From JANXAZ01 sp964504655 (GTDB taxonomy: Bacteria; Pseudomonadota; Alphaproteobacteria; Geminicoccales; Geminicoccaceae), in the NCBI GenBank assembly GCA_964504655.1, contig CAZDFD010000034.1, positions 1 to 42,505 on the forward strand: 42,505 nt of DNA. The letters run 5' to 3'. The position numbers were made by a program, and so were the translations under genes. The notes under the pieces were generated by a model, which had not been told where the DNA came from, searched no databases, and was given only the letters and a program-made list of their open reading frames with translations. Below are positions 1 through 6,105 of the stretch, piece by piece (position 1 is the first letter of the stretch; each line of letters opens with the position of its first letter).

Positions 1-1333
1 CCTTGATCTCGACCAGCATCTTGACGACCGCGAGGATGTCGTCGGTCCGGAGCGTCCGCACGCTGTCGTCGGTCTCGAGGCCGAGCCGCATGTTCATTTT
101 GACCCGGCCGACCGGCGAAAGGTCGTAGCGCTCGATGTCGAAGAACAGGCCGTTGAACAGCGCCTCCGCCGTCTCCATGGTCGGCGGCTCACCCGGCCGC
201 AGGACCCGGTAGATCTCGAGCAGGGCGTCCTCGCGGCTCTGGCAGCGGTCGAGCACGAGGGTGTTGCGGATGTAGGGGCCGATCGAGAGATGGTCGATGT
301 CGAGCACCGGGATCGCCTCGACCCCGGCCTCGGCGAGCTTGCGGATGGTCTCGCCGGTGAGCTCGTCGCCGGCCTCGACCTGGACGAGGCCGGTCGCCTC
401 GTCGATCAGATCGCGCGCCACGAACCGGCCGACCAGCTCCTCGCTCGACACGTAGATCGAGCTCACACCCTGCTCCTCGAGCCGCTTCATGAGCCGCGGC
501 ACGAGCTTGGTGCCGGCCTCGGCGAGCGTCTCGCCGGTCCGCCCGTCGATCAGATCGGCGGTGAGCTTCTGGCCCTTGAGCCGGTCGGCGCGGAAGGGGA
601 GCTGCCAGCCCTGGCCGGAGCGGCGGTAGACGATCTCGCCGTAGAAGGCCGCCAGGATCGTCTCGGCATCGAGGCCGAGCGCCATCAACAGCGTCGTCAC
701 CGGCAGCTTGCGCCGCCGGTCGATCCGCACGAACACGAGATCCTTGGCGTCGAACTCGAAGTCGAGCCAGCTGCCGCGGTACGGGATCACCCGGGCCGAG
801 AACAGGAACTTGCCGGAGCTGTGCGTCTTGCCGCGGTCGTGGTCGAAGAACACGCCCGGCGAGCGGTGCATCTGGCTGACGATCACCCGCTCGGTGCCGT
901 TCACGACGAAGGTGCCGTTCTCGGTCATGAGCGGCAGGTCGCCCATGTAGACGTCCTGCTCCTTGATGTCGCGGACGCTGCGCGAGCCCGTCTCCTCGTC
1001 GACGTCCCAGACGATCAGCCGCAGCGTCACCCGCAACGGCGCGGCGTAGGTCATGCCGCGCTGGTGGCACTCCTCGACGTCGTACTTCGGGTCCTCGAGC
1101 TCGTACTTGACGAAGTCGAGTGCCGCGCGGTCGGCGAAGTCCTTGATCGGGAAGACCGAGCGGAACACCTCCTCGAGCCCGGCGAGGCGGCGCTCGGCGG
1201 GCGTCTCGTGGCGCTGCAGGAACGCCTCGTAGGACTGCCGCTGGACCTCGATCAGGTTGGGCATCTCCGTGACCTCGGGGATGCGCCCGAAGCTCCTGCG
1301 GATCCGCTTGCGGGCCCTCGCCTGCTCGACCAT
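1..1333 (-). CDS. rpoB: RNA polymerase beta subunit, N-terminal part (runs off window)
   Basis: This is the first 444 codons of the RNA polymerase beta subunit; the rest lies beyond position 1. The frame is open to the window edge. The N-terminus carries the RpoB hallmark SFGRIPEVTEMPNLIEVQ (about residues 14-31). RGMTYAAPLRVTLRLIVWD (about residues 90-108) and EQDVYMGDLPLMTENGTFVV (from about residue 123) follow, with NGTERVIVSQMHRSPGVFFD next. The visible end (RYDLSPVGRVKMN) lies just before the conserved GEVDDIDHLGNRR stretch of the family. The start is ATG at 1333, in good agreement with alphaproteobacterial RpoB N-termini, behind a weak GAGGG. It follows rplL across a 248-base gap holding a hairpin and a tandem repeat. 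Identification is secure. Confidence 0.97.
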   Translation of the reverse strand, partial: MVEQARARKRIRRSFGRIPEVTEMPNLIEVQRQSYEAFLQRHETPAERRLAGLEEVFRSVFPIKDFADRAALDFVKYELEDPKYDVEECHQRGMTYAAPLRVTLRLIVWDVDEETGSRSVRDIKEQDVYMGDLPLMTENGTFVVNGTERVIVSQMHRSPGVFFDHDRGKTHSSGKFLFSARVIPYRGSWLDFEFDAKDLVFVRIDRRRKLPVTTLLMALGLDAETILAAFYGEIVYRRSGQGWQLPFRADRLKGQKLTADLIDGRTGETLAEAGTKLVPRLMKRLEEQGVSSIYVSSEELVGRFVARDLIDEATGLVQVEAGDELTGETIRKLAEAGVEAIPVLDIDHLSIGPYIRNTLVLDRCQSREDALLEIYRVLRPGEPPTMETAEALFNGLFFDIERYDLSPVGRVKMNMRLGLETDDSVRTLRTDDILAVVKMLVEIK

Positions 1334-1345
1334 CGCTCGCCCTCG

Positions 1346-1434
1346 TCGCTGCCTCTGGACCCCCGGGCGGACCGTCGCCCGGCCCGGGTCGCACCGTCTC
1401 TAGACCCGCGGGGCGGGCCGTCGCCCGGCCCCGG
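1346..1434. repeat. Two-copy imperfect tandem repeat in the rplL-rpoB spacer
   Basis: Two head-to-tail units, 1346-1388 (43 nt) and 1389-1434 (46 nt), share the order TCGC, TCT-GAC-CC, CGGGCGG/GCGGGCC, then CCGTCGCCCGGCCC. They lie directly upstream of the rpoB start on the transcribed strand. I see no open reading frame with a ribosome site in them. Their role is unknown; a leader-RNA duplication is the simplest reading. Confidence 0.7.
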
Positions 1435-1564
1435 CGGCAACGCGATCGGGCCGTGGAGCTGGCGCCCCACGGCCGGACCGGCGTCCGTGCATCGAACCCG
1501 ACTGGATCCCCGCGCGGAACAGCCCGGGCCCGCGTCCGGGCCGGCCGTCCCGCCGGGGCGGGGA

Positions 1565-1580
1565 GCGGCGCAAGCGCCGC
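1565..1580 (-). terminator. GC-rich hairpin right after rplL, possible attenuator before rpoB
   Basis: GCGGCGC-TT-GCGCCGC forms a perfect 7-bp stem starting one base after the rplL stop codon. No U-run follows, so it is not a classical intrinsic terminator. In Escherichia coli a partial attenuator and an RNase III site lie between rplL and rpoB and lower rpoB expression relative to L7/L12. The position fits the same role; that is inference. Confidence 0.45.
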
Positions 1581-1581
1581 C

Positions 1582-1965
1582 TTACTTGACCTCGACGGTC
1601 GCCCCGGCGCCCTCGAGCTGCGCCTTGAGCTTCGCCGCCTCCTCCTTGGAGACGGCCTCCTTGACCGCCTTGGGGGCGGCCTCGACCAGGTCCTTGGCCT
1701 CCTTGAGGCCGAGCCCGGTGATCGCCCGGACCTCCTTGATCACGTTGATCTTGTTGGCCCCGGCCGCGGCCAGGATGACGTCGAACTCGGTCTTCTCCTC
1801 GACCGGGGCCGCCGCCGCCGGGGCGCCGCCGCCGGCCACCGCCGCCACCGCCACCGGCGCCGCCGCCGAGACGCCCCACTTCTCCTCGAGCATCTTCGAC
1901 AGCTGCGCCGCCTCGAGGACGGTGAGCTTCGACAGATCCTCGACGAGCTGCTCCAGATTCGCCAT
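1582..1965 (-). CDS. rplL: 50S ribosomal protein L7/L12
   Basis: A 127-residue protein with the full L7/L12 layout. The N-terminal dimerisation helices (NLEQLVEDLSKLTVLEAAQLSKMLEEKWGV in two parts, residues 3-32) are followed by an Ala/Pro/Gly-rich hinge (about 33-55). The C-terminal factor-binding domain contains EEKTEFDVIL, NKINVIKEVR and GLGLKEAKDLVE and ends in ATVEVK. It forms the flexible ribosomal stalk with L10 and recruits translation GTPases. It lies 75 bases after rplJ in the expected order. Length is normal for the family. Confidence 0.98.
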   Translation of the reverse strand: MANLEQLVEDLSKLTVLEAAQLSKMLEEKWGVSAAAPVAVAAVAGGGAPAAAAPVEEKTEFDVILAAAGANKINVIKEVRAITGLGLKEAKDLVEAAPKAVKEAVSKEEAAKLKAQLEGAGATVEVK

Positions 1966-2040
1966 CGCACCCTCTCCCGCACGAACCCCGTGGCGGCGCC
2001 GGCCGGCCCGTCGGCGCCCGCGATCCCTTCAAGCCCGGCC

Positions 2041-2556
2041 TCAGGCCGCCGGCTTCTCCGAATAGGCCTTGAGCGCCCGCGCCACCTGCCCGCCCGGCGC
2101 CTGCAGCAGACCCACGAGCCGCGCCGCCGGGGTCTGCAGGAGGCCCACGAGCTGGGCCCGGAGCACATCCAGCGACGGCAGCTCGGCCAGGGCCTTGACC
2201 GCCGCCGCATCCAGCACCGTGGTGCCGAGGCCGCCGCCGACGATCACGAGCTTGTCGTTGCGGCGGGCGTAATCGATCAGCGTCTTCGGCACCGCCACCG
2301 GCTCGGCCGCCACCGCGATCGCGGTCGGGCCCTTGAACAGCCCGGCCATGCCGGTGAACGAGGTGCCGTCGAGGGCCCGCTTGGCGAGCCGGTTCTTGGC
2401 CACCTTGAGGGTGCCGCCGGCGGCCCGGACCTGGCTCCTGAGCTCACCGAGCTCGGCCACGGTCAGGCCCTTGTAGTGCGCCACCACGACCACGGCGGCG
2501 GATGCCAGCGTGGCGTGCAGACCGTCGACCACCCGGGACTTCTCGGCGCGCAGCAC
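2041..2556 (-). CDS. rplJ: 50S ribosomal protein L10
   Basis: L10 anchors the L7/L12 stalk to 23S rRNA and in many bacteria represses its own operon. I place the start at GTG 2556 (171 aa), because GGAGG lies 6 bases upstream and because the family N-terminus (xxRAEKxxVVxxLxxxxxxAxxVVVxHYKGLTV) starts here. The frame stays open further upstream, but that part is leader. Recognisable segments are VVVVAHYKGLTVAELGELR (about 21-39), VAKNRLAKRAL (about 52-62) and the GxFKGPTAIA motif. The C-terminal helix that binds L7/L12 dimers is Ala/Leu-rich and ends in EKPAA. A GTG start is unusual for such a highly expressed gene and may moderate its translation. Confidence 0.95.
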   Translation of the reverse strand: MLRAEKSRVVDGLHATLASAAVVVVAHYKGLTVAELGELRSQVRAAGGTLKVAKNRLAKRALDGTSFTGMAGLFKGPTAIAVAAEPVAVPKTLIDYARRNDKLVIVGGGLGTTVLDAAAVKALAELPSLDVLRAQLVGLLQTPAARLVGLLQAPGGQVARALKAYSEKPAA

Positions 2557-2725
2557 CCCTCGCCTCCGCCCTTCACCCAACGGCCGCGCCGCGGCTCGCG
2601 CCGGCACGGCCCCGCAGGTCCGCCCGCCCCCGCGGGTCGGACCCGCAGAGGGCGCAAACAAGCTGCCCCCGGCACCCTCCGGCGCCCGCGGCAGCCCAGC
2701 TCGATCTCGTCACCCGAGGCGTGGG

Positions 2726-2753
2726 AACATAGCGCCCCGCGCCGTCCGCGCAA
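2726..2753 (-). promoter_or_regulatory. Internal promoter for rplJL-rpoB with a long L10 leader
   Basis: On the minus strand TTGCGC (2748-2753), a 16-base spacer and TATGTT (2726-2731) form a credible sigma-70 promoter between rplA and rplJ. The predicted start near 2719 leaves a leader of roughly 160 nt before the rplJ GTG. The leader contains a strong GCGGG-TCCGA-CCCGC hairpin. The location matches the known L10 promoter and autoregulatory leader of other bacteria. Confidence 0.6.
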
Positions 2754-2775
2754 GCCCTTTCGCGCGCCGACCCCC

Positions 2776-3468
2776 TCACGCCACGAGGCTGGCGATCTCG
2801 AGCCGGATGCCCGGGCCCATGGTCGAGGAGAGATGCGCGCGCTTCAGATAGGTACCCTTGGCACCCGACGGCTTGGCGCGGTTGATCGCGTCGACGAGCG
2901 CCTTGACGTTCGCCAGGAGCTTGTCCTCGGGGAAGCTCGCCTTGCCGACCCCGGCATGGACGATCCCGGCCTTCTCGACCCGGAACTGGATCTGGCCGCC
3001 CTTGGCCGCCTCGACCGCCTCCTTCACGTTCGGCGTGACCGTGCCGAGCTTCGGGTTGGGCATCAGCCCGCGCGGGCCCAGGATCCGCCCGAGCCGGCCC
3101 ACGAGCGGCATCATGTCCGGGGTGGCGATGCAGCGCTCGAAGTCGATCTGGCCGGCCTGGATCTTCTCGGCCAGGTCCTCGGCACCGACGATGTCGGCGC
3201 CCGCCGCCTTGGCCTCCTCGGCCCGGTCGCCCTTGGCGAACACCGCCACCCGCACCGACTTGCCGGTGCCGTGCGGCAGCGTCACCGTGCCGCGCACCAT
3301 CTGGTCGGCGTGGCGCGGGTCGACGCCCAGCGCCAGCGCCAGCTCGACCGTCTCGTCGAACTTGGCCTTGGCGGTCTGCTTGACCAGCTTGACCGCGTCC
3401 GCGAGCGGCACGGCCCGGGTCCGGTCCACGAGCCCGAGCGCCGCCTTCATCCGCTTGCCGGTCGCCAT
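2776..3468 (-). CDS. rplA: 50S ribosomal protein L1
   Basis: A 230-residue L1, the usual length. It binds 23S rRNA at the L1 stalk, helps E-site tRNA release, and in many bacteria represses the rplKA transcript. Family landmarks are KRMKAALGLVD near the N-terminus, FDETVELALALGVDPRHADQ (about 37-56), VRGTVTLPHGTGK (about 58-70), then LGRILGPRGLMPNPKLGTVT and the C-terminal RAHLSSTMGPGIRLE. It starts 4 bases after the rplK stop, so the two are translationally linked. The rplJ promoter lies just beyond its stop. Confidence 0.98.
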   Translation of the reverse strand: MATGKRMKAALGLVDRTRAVPLADAVKLVKQTAKAKFDETVELALALGVDPRHADQMVRGTVTLPHGTGKSVRVAVFAKGDRAEEAKAAGADIVGAEDLAEKIQAGQIDFERCIATPDMMPLVGRLGRILGPRGLMPNPKLGTVTPNVKEAVEAAKGGQIQFRVEKAGIVHAGVGKASFPEDKLLANVKALVDAINRAKPSGAKGTYLKRAHLSSTMGPGIRLEIASLVA

Positions 3469-3472
3469 GGCC

Positions 3473-3904
3473 TCACTCCACCACCTGCAGGCCCATCGAG
3501 CGGGCCGAACCCTTGATCATCTCGACCGCCCCCTCGAGGTCGATCGCGTTCAGGTCCTTCATCTTGGTCTGCGCGATCTCGCGCAGCTGCGCCATGGTGA
3601 CCGTGCCGACGGGCCCGGTCTTGCCCGGCGTCGTGCTGCCCTTCTCGAGCCCGGCCGCCTTCTTGAGGAAGTAGGAGGCGGGCGGGGTGCGGGTGGTGAA
3701 GCTGAAGGTCCGGTCGCCGTAGGCGGTGATCACCACCGGGATCGGCATGCCGGGCTCCAGGCCCTGCGTCGCGGCGTTGAACTCCTTGCAGAACTGCATG
3801 ATGTTGAGGCCGCGCTGACCGAGCGCCGGGCCGATCGGCGGCGAGGGGTTGGCCTTGCCGGCCGGCACCTGCAGCTTGATGTAGCCCACGATCTTCTTGG
3901 CCAT
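3473..3904 (-). CDS. rplK: 50S ribosomal protein L11
   Basis: A 143-residue L11, normal length. It forms the GTPase-associated centre with 23S rRNA and is the usual target region of thiopeptide antibiotics. The N-terminal domain has KLQVPAGKANPSPPIGPALG (about 11-30) and RGLNIMQFCKEFNA. The C-terminal RNA-binding domain has TPPASYFLKKAAG, GKTGPVGTVTMAQLREIAQ and the closing MKDLNAIDLEGAVEMIKGSA part. A good GAGGAG ribosome site precedes the ATG. It lies 65 bases after nusG in the standard secE-nusG-rplK-rplA order. Confidence 0.98.
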   Translation of the reverse strand: MAKKIVGYIKLQVPAGKANPSPPIGPALGQRGLNIMQFCKEFNAATQGLEPGMPIPVVITAYGDRTFSFTTRTPPASYFLKKAAGLEKGSTTPGKTGPVGTVTMAQLREIAQTKMKDLNAIDLEGAVEMIKGSARSMGLQVVE

Positions 3905-3969
3905 CCGGCCTCACTCCTCTCGTGCGGTGCGAACGCGCCCGGAGGCGCTCCCGCGATCGTCGGGCGGGA

Positions 3970-4500
3970 TCAGCCCCGCTCCACCTGCGAATATTCGAGC
4001 TCGACCGGGGTCGCCCGGCCGAAGATCGAGACCAGCACCTTGAGCCGGCCCTTGGCCTCGTCGACCTCCTCGACCGTGCCCGAGAAGGACGCGAACGGGC
4101 CGTCCGCCACCCGCACCTGGTCGCCCGGCACGAAGGTGATCGTGGGCTTGGGGTGCTCCTTGACCTCGGCCACCTGGTGGATGATCCGCTCGGCCTCGGC
4201 GTCGGGGATCGGCGACGGCTTGCCGCCCGGCCCCAGGAACCCCGTGACCTTGCCGGTGTTGCGCACGAGCGACCAGGTCTCGTCGTTGAGCTCCATCTTC
4301 ACGAGCACGTAGCCCGGGAAGAACTTGCGCTCGGTCGGCACCTTCTTGCCGCGGCGGACCTCGACCACCTCCTCCATCGGCACCAGGATCTCGTCGAACA
4401 GGTGGGCGAGGCCCTTCTGCTGGGCCTGCTCCTTCAAGGAGTCGCGGACCTTCTTCTCGAAGCCCGAGTAGACGTGGATGATGTACCAGCGCTTGGCCAT
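3970..4500 (-). CDS. nusG: Transcription termination/antitermination factor NusG
   Basis: A 176-residue NusG. The NGN domain starts MAKRWYIIHVYSGFEKKV and includes KKVPTERKFFPGYVLVKMEL (about 64-83) and VRNTGKVTGFLG. The KOW domain includes FVPGDQVRVADGPFASFSG (about residues 121-139). It binds RNA polymerase, couples it to ribosomes or Rho, and modulates pausing. The ATG at 4500 is chosen because it matches the family N-terminus and shares one base with the secE stop (TGATG), a coupling arrangement. The open frame upstream is only a GC-rich extension through secE and tRNA-Trp. Confidence 0.98.
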   Translation of the reverse strand: MAKRWYIIHVYSGFEKKVRDSLKEQAQQKGLAHLFDEILVPMEEVVEVRRGKKVPTERKFFPGYVLVKMELNDETWSLVRNTGKVTGFLGPGGKPSPIPDAEAERIIHQVAEVKEHPKPTITFVPGDQVRVADGPFASFSGTVEEVDEAKGRLKVLVSIFGRATPVELEYSQVERG

Positions 4501-4697
4501 CAGCGACCGATCCCGAGTGCCAGCTGCACGATCCAGCCCAGGAGCTGATCCACCAGGAAGAAGAACAGCGCCGCCAGCGCCGACATCGCCACCACGCTCA
4601 ACGTGGTGGCGACCAGCTCCCGGCGCGTCGGCCAGGTGACCTTCTGCAGCTCCTGGCGCACCTCGCGAACGAACTGCGCCGGCGACGTCTTCGCCAT
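4500..4697 (-). CDS. secE: Preprotein translocase subunit SecE
   Basis: A 65-residue short-form SecE with one membrane segment. A conserved amphipathic cytosolic helix (FVREVRQELQKVTWPTRREL, residues 9-28) is followed by the tail-anchor segment (about 30-60). SecE clamps SecY in the inner-membrane translocon. The short single-span form is normal outside enterobacteria. It lies between tRNA-Trp and nusG, and its TGA overlaps the nusG ATG by one base. The tRNA-secE gap contains a tandem decamer, GCTTGGCTGG twice at 4721-4740. Confidence 0.97.
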   Translation of the reverse strand: MAKTSPAQFVREVRQELQKVTWPTRRELVATTLSVVAMSALAALFFFLVDQLLGWIVQLALGIGR

Positions 4698-4758
4698 CGT
4701 CCCTCGACCCGAGCACGGGCGCTTGGCTGGGCTTGGCTGGCGGGGGGACCGGTCCGGG

Positions 4759-4834
4759 TGGCAGGAGTGGAGGGGCTCGAACCCCCAACCCCCGGTTTTG
4801 GAGACCGGTGCTCTGCCAGTTGAGCTACACTCCT
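4759..4834 (-). tRNA. tRNA-Trp (CCA)
   Basis: Read on the minus strand it folds into a full cloverleaf: acceptor AGGAGTG/CACTCCT, D-stem GCTC/GAGC, anticodon stem CCGGT/ACCGG with loop CTCCAAA (anticodon CCA), and a T-loop TTCGAGC. The body is 73 nt (4762-4834), and the 3' CCA is encoded at 4759-4761. It probably heads the secE-nusG transcript. Confidence 0.97.
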
Positions 4835-4905
4835 ATCCCCGGCTCCCGGTGCGGCCCGCCCGCGCGCACGCACGCCGCGGACCTCCGTCCACCGCCCGGA
4901 GCGCC

Positions 4906-4934
4906 TCCTTAGGGCAGGCCCGAGGGCCGCGCAA
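4906..4934 (-). promoter_or_regulatory. Promoter upstream of tRNA-Trp-secE-nusG
   Basis: On the minus strand TTGCGC (4929-4934), a 17-base spacer and TAAGGA (4906-4911) lie about 70 bases before tRNA-Trp. The -35 hexamer is identical to that of the rplJ promoter in this window. The spacer contains the inverted repeat GGCCCTCGGGCC. Confidence 0.5.
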
Positions 4935-4946
4935 GGGCCTCGGAAG

Positions 4947-5020
<74 letters not shown>

Positions 5021-5027
5021 CCGGCCG

Positions 5028-5113
5028 TGGTGGAGGGGGTAGGATTCGAACCTACGTAGACGTTCGTCGGCAGATTTACAGTCTGCTGCCTTTGACCGCT
5101 CGGCCACCCCTCC
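5028..5113 (-). tRNA. tRNA-Tyr (GUA)
   Basis: A class II tRNA with a long variable arm, as expected for bacterial tRNA-Tyr. The acceptor is GGAGGGG/CCCCTCC, the anticodon loop is CTGTAAA (anticodon GTA), and the T-arm is GTAGG-TTCGAAT-CCTAC. The body is 83 nt (5031-5113) and CCA is encoded at 5028-5030. A strong promoter lies 26 bases upstream. Confidence 0.97.
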
Positions 5114-5138
5114 AGCGGTCCCCGGCTCGAGGCCGCGC

Positions 5139-5168
5139 GAGATATGGCCTTTCGCCGAACCTTGTCAA
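5139..5168 (-). promoter_or_regulatory. Strong promoter for tRNA-Tyr/tRNA-Gly
   Basis: On the minus strand a consensus -35 TTGACA (5163-5168) is followed by ATATCT (5140-5145, spacer 17) or TATCTC (5139-5144, spacer 18). It is the best promoter match I found in the window. It overlaps the longest possible rlmB reading frame on the other strand, which argues for a later rlmB start. Confidence 0.7.
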
Positions 5169-5224
5169 TCGCTATGCCCGCGCCGTCCGGGGAGAGGGCC
5201 GGGGAGAGGGGAAAGACCGCGCCG

Positions 5225-5998
5225 ATGCCGCGAGCCGCGCCGTCCGCACCGCCGCCGGGCCCGCGCGGCCCGGCCGAGGGTGTGTGGTTCTACGGCCACC
5301 ACGCGGTCGCGGCCGCCCTCGACAACCCGCTCCGCCCCTGCCACCGCCTGCTCGCCACGGCCCCGGCGCTCGAGCGGCTCGGCCGCCTCGTCCAGCGCCC
5401 CGGCCTCGCGGTCGAGCAGGTGGGCCCGGCCGACCTCGCCCGGGTCCTGCCGGAGGACGCCATCCACCAGGGCACGGCCCTCCTGGTCGGGCCCTTGCCG
5501 GCGCGGCCGCTCGAGTCGCTCCTGGCCGGCCTCGGCGCCGAGGCCCTGGTGCTCCTGCTCGACCAGATCCAGGACCCGCGCAACCTCGGCGCCATCCTCA
5601 GGAGCGCCGCCGCCATGGACGTGGCCGGCGTGGTCCTGCCCGAGCGCCGCTCGGCGCCGCTCGGGGCCGCCTGCGCCAAGGCCGCCTCGGGCGCCCTCGA
5701 CATGGTCCCGGTGGTCGAGGTGACCAACCTCGTGCAGGCGATCGGCACGCTCAAGGCCGCGGGCTTCTGGATCGTCGGCCTCGACGCCGCCGCCGAGCCG
5801 CCGCTCGAGGCCCTGCCCTTCCGCCAGCGCCGGGCCCTGGTCCTGGGCTCGGAGGAGCGCGGCCTGCGCCGGCTCGTAGCCGAGCACTGCGATCTGATGG
5901 CCCGGCTCACCATCGCCCCGCGCATCGACAGCCTGAACGTCGCCGTCGCCGCCGGCATCGCCCTCTATCTCCTTGCCCGCGGCCTGCCCCGACCCTAG
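5225..5998 (+). CDS. rlmB: 23S rRNA (guanosine-2'-O-)-methyltransferase, TrmH/SpoU family
   Basis: A 257-residue SPOUT methyltransferase. RlmB-type enzymes methylate the ribose of one 23S rRNA guanosine (G2251 in E. coli) using S-adenosylmethionine. The substrate-binding N-domain starts VWFYGHHAVAAALDNP. The trefoil-knot motifs are DQIQDPRNLGAILRSAAA (motif 1), LVLGSEERGLRR (motif 2) and IDSLNVAVAAGIALYL (motif 3, near the C-terminus). I chose ATG 5225, with GAGAGGGGAAAG upstream; ATG 5174 or 5144 would add a low-complexity head, and 5144 lies in the divergent tRNA promoter. The neighbourhood beside tRNA-Tyr is typical of alphaproteobacteria. The exact target nucleotide is assigned by family only. 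Confidence 0.9.
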   Translation: MPRAAPSAPPPGPRGPAEGVWFYGHHAVAAALDNPLRPCHRLLATAPALERLGRLVQRPGLAVEQVGPADLARVLPEDAIHQGTALLVGPLPARPLESLLAGLGAEALVLLLDQIQDPRNLGAILRSAAAMDVAGVVLPERRSAPLGAACAKAASGALDMVPVVEVTNLVQAIGTLKAAGFWIVGLDAAAEPPLEALPFRQRRALVLGSEERGLRRLVAEHCDLMARLTIAPRIDSLNVAVAAGIALYLLARGLPRP

Positions 5999-6009
5999 CC
6001 TCGGGCCGG

Positions 6010-6081
6010 GCCGGCGTAGCTCAGCGGTAGAGCATCCGCCTTGTAAGCGGGAGGTCGGGGGTTCGAGCCCCTCCGCCGGCA
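6010..6081 (+). tRNA. tRNA-Thr (UGU), 3' CCA not encoded
   Basis: A 72-nt cloverleaf: acceptor GCCGGCG/CGCCGGC, D-stem GCTC/GAGC, anticodon stem TCCGC/GCGGG with loop CTTGTAA (anticodon TGT), T-arm GGGGG-TTCGAGC-CCCTC and discriminator A. The next bases are CCG, so CCA must be added after transcription, unlike the three neighbouring tRNAs. It starts 11 bases after rlmB and has no obvious promoter of its own, so co-transcription with rlmB is likely. Confidence 0.96.
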
Positions 6082-6105
6082 CCGGCTCGGCCGAGGGAGG
6101 CGCCG

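Noticed and set aside
5144..5224. An upstream extension of rlmB
   Set aside because: It overlaps the tRNA-Tyr promoter on the other strand and has no family similarity; the start at 5225 is preferred.
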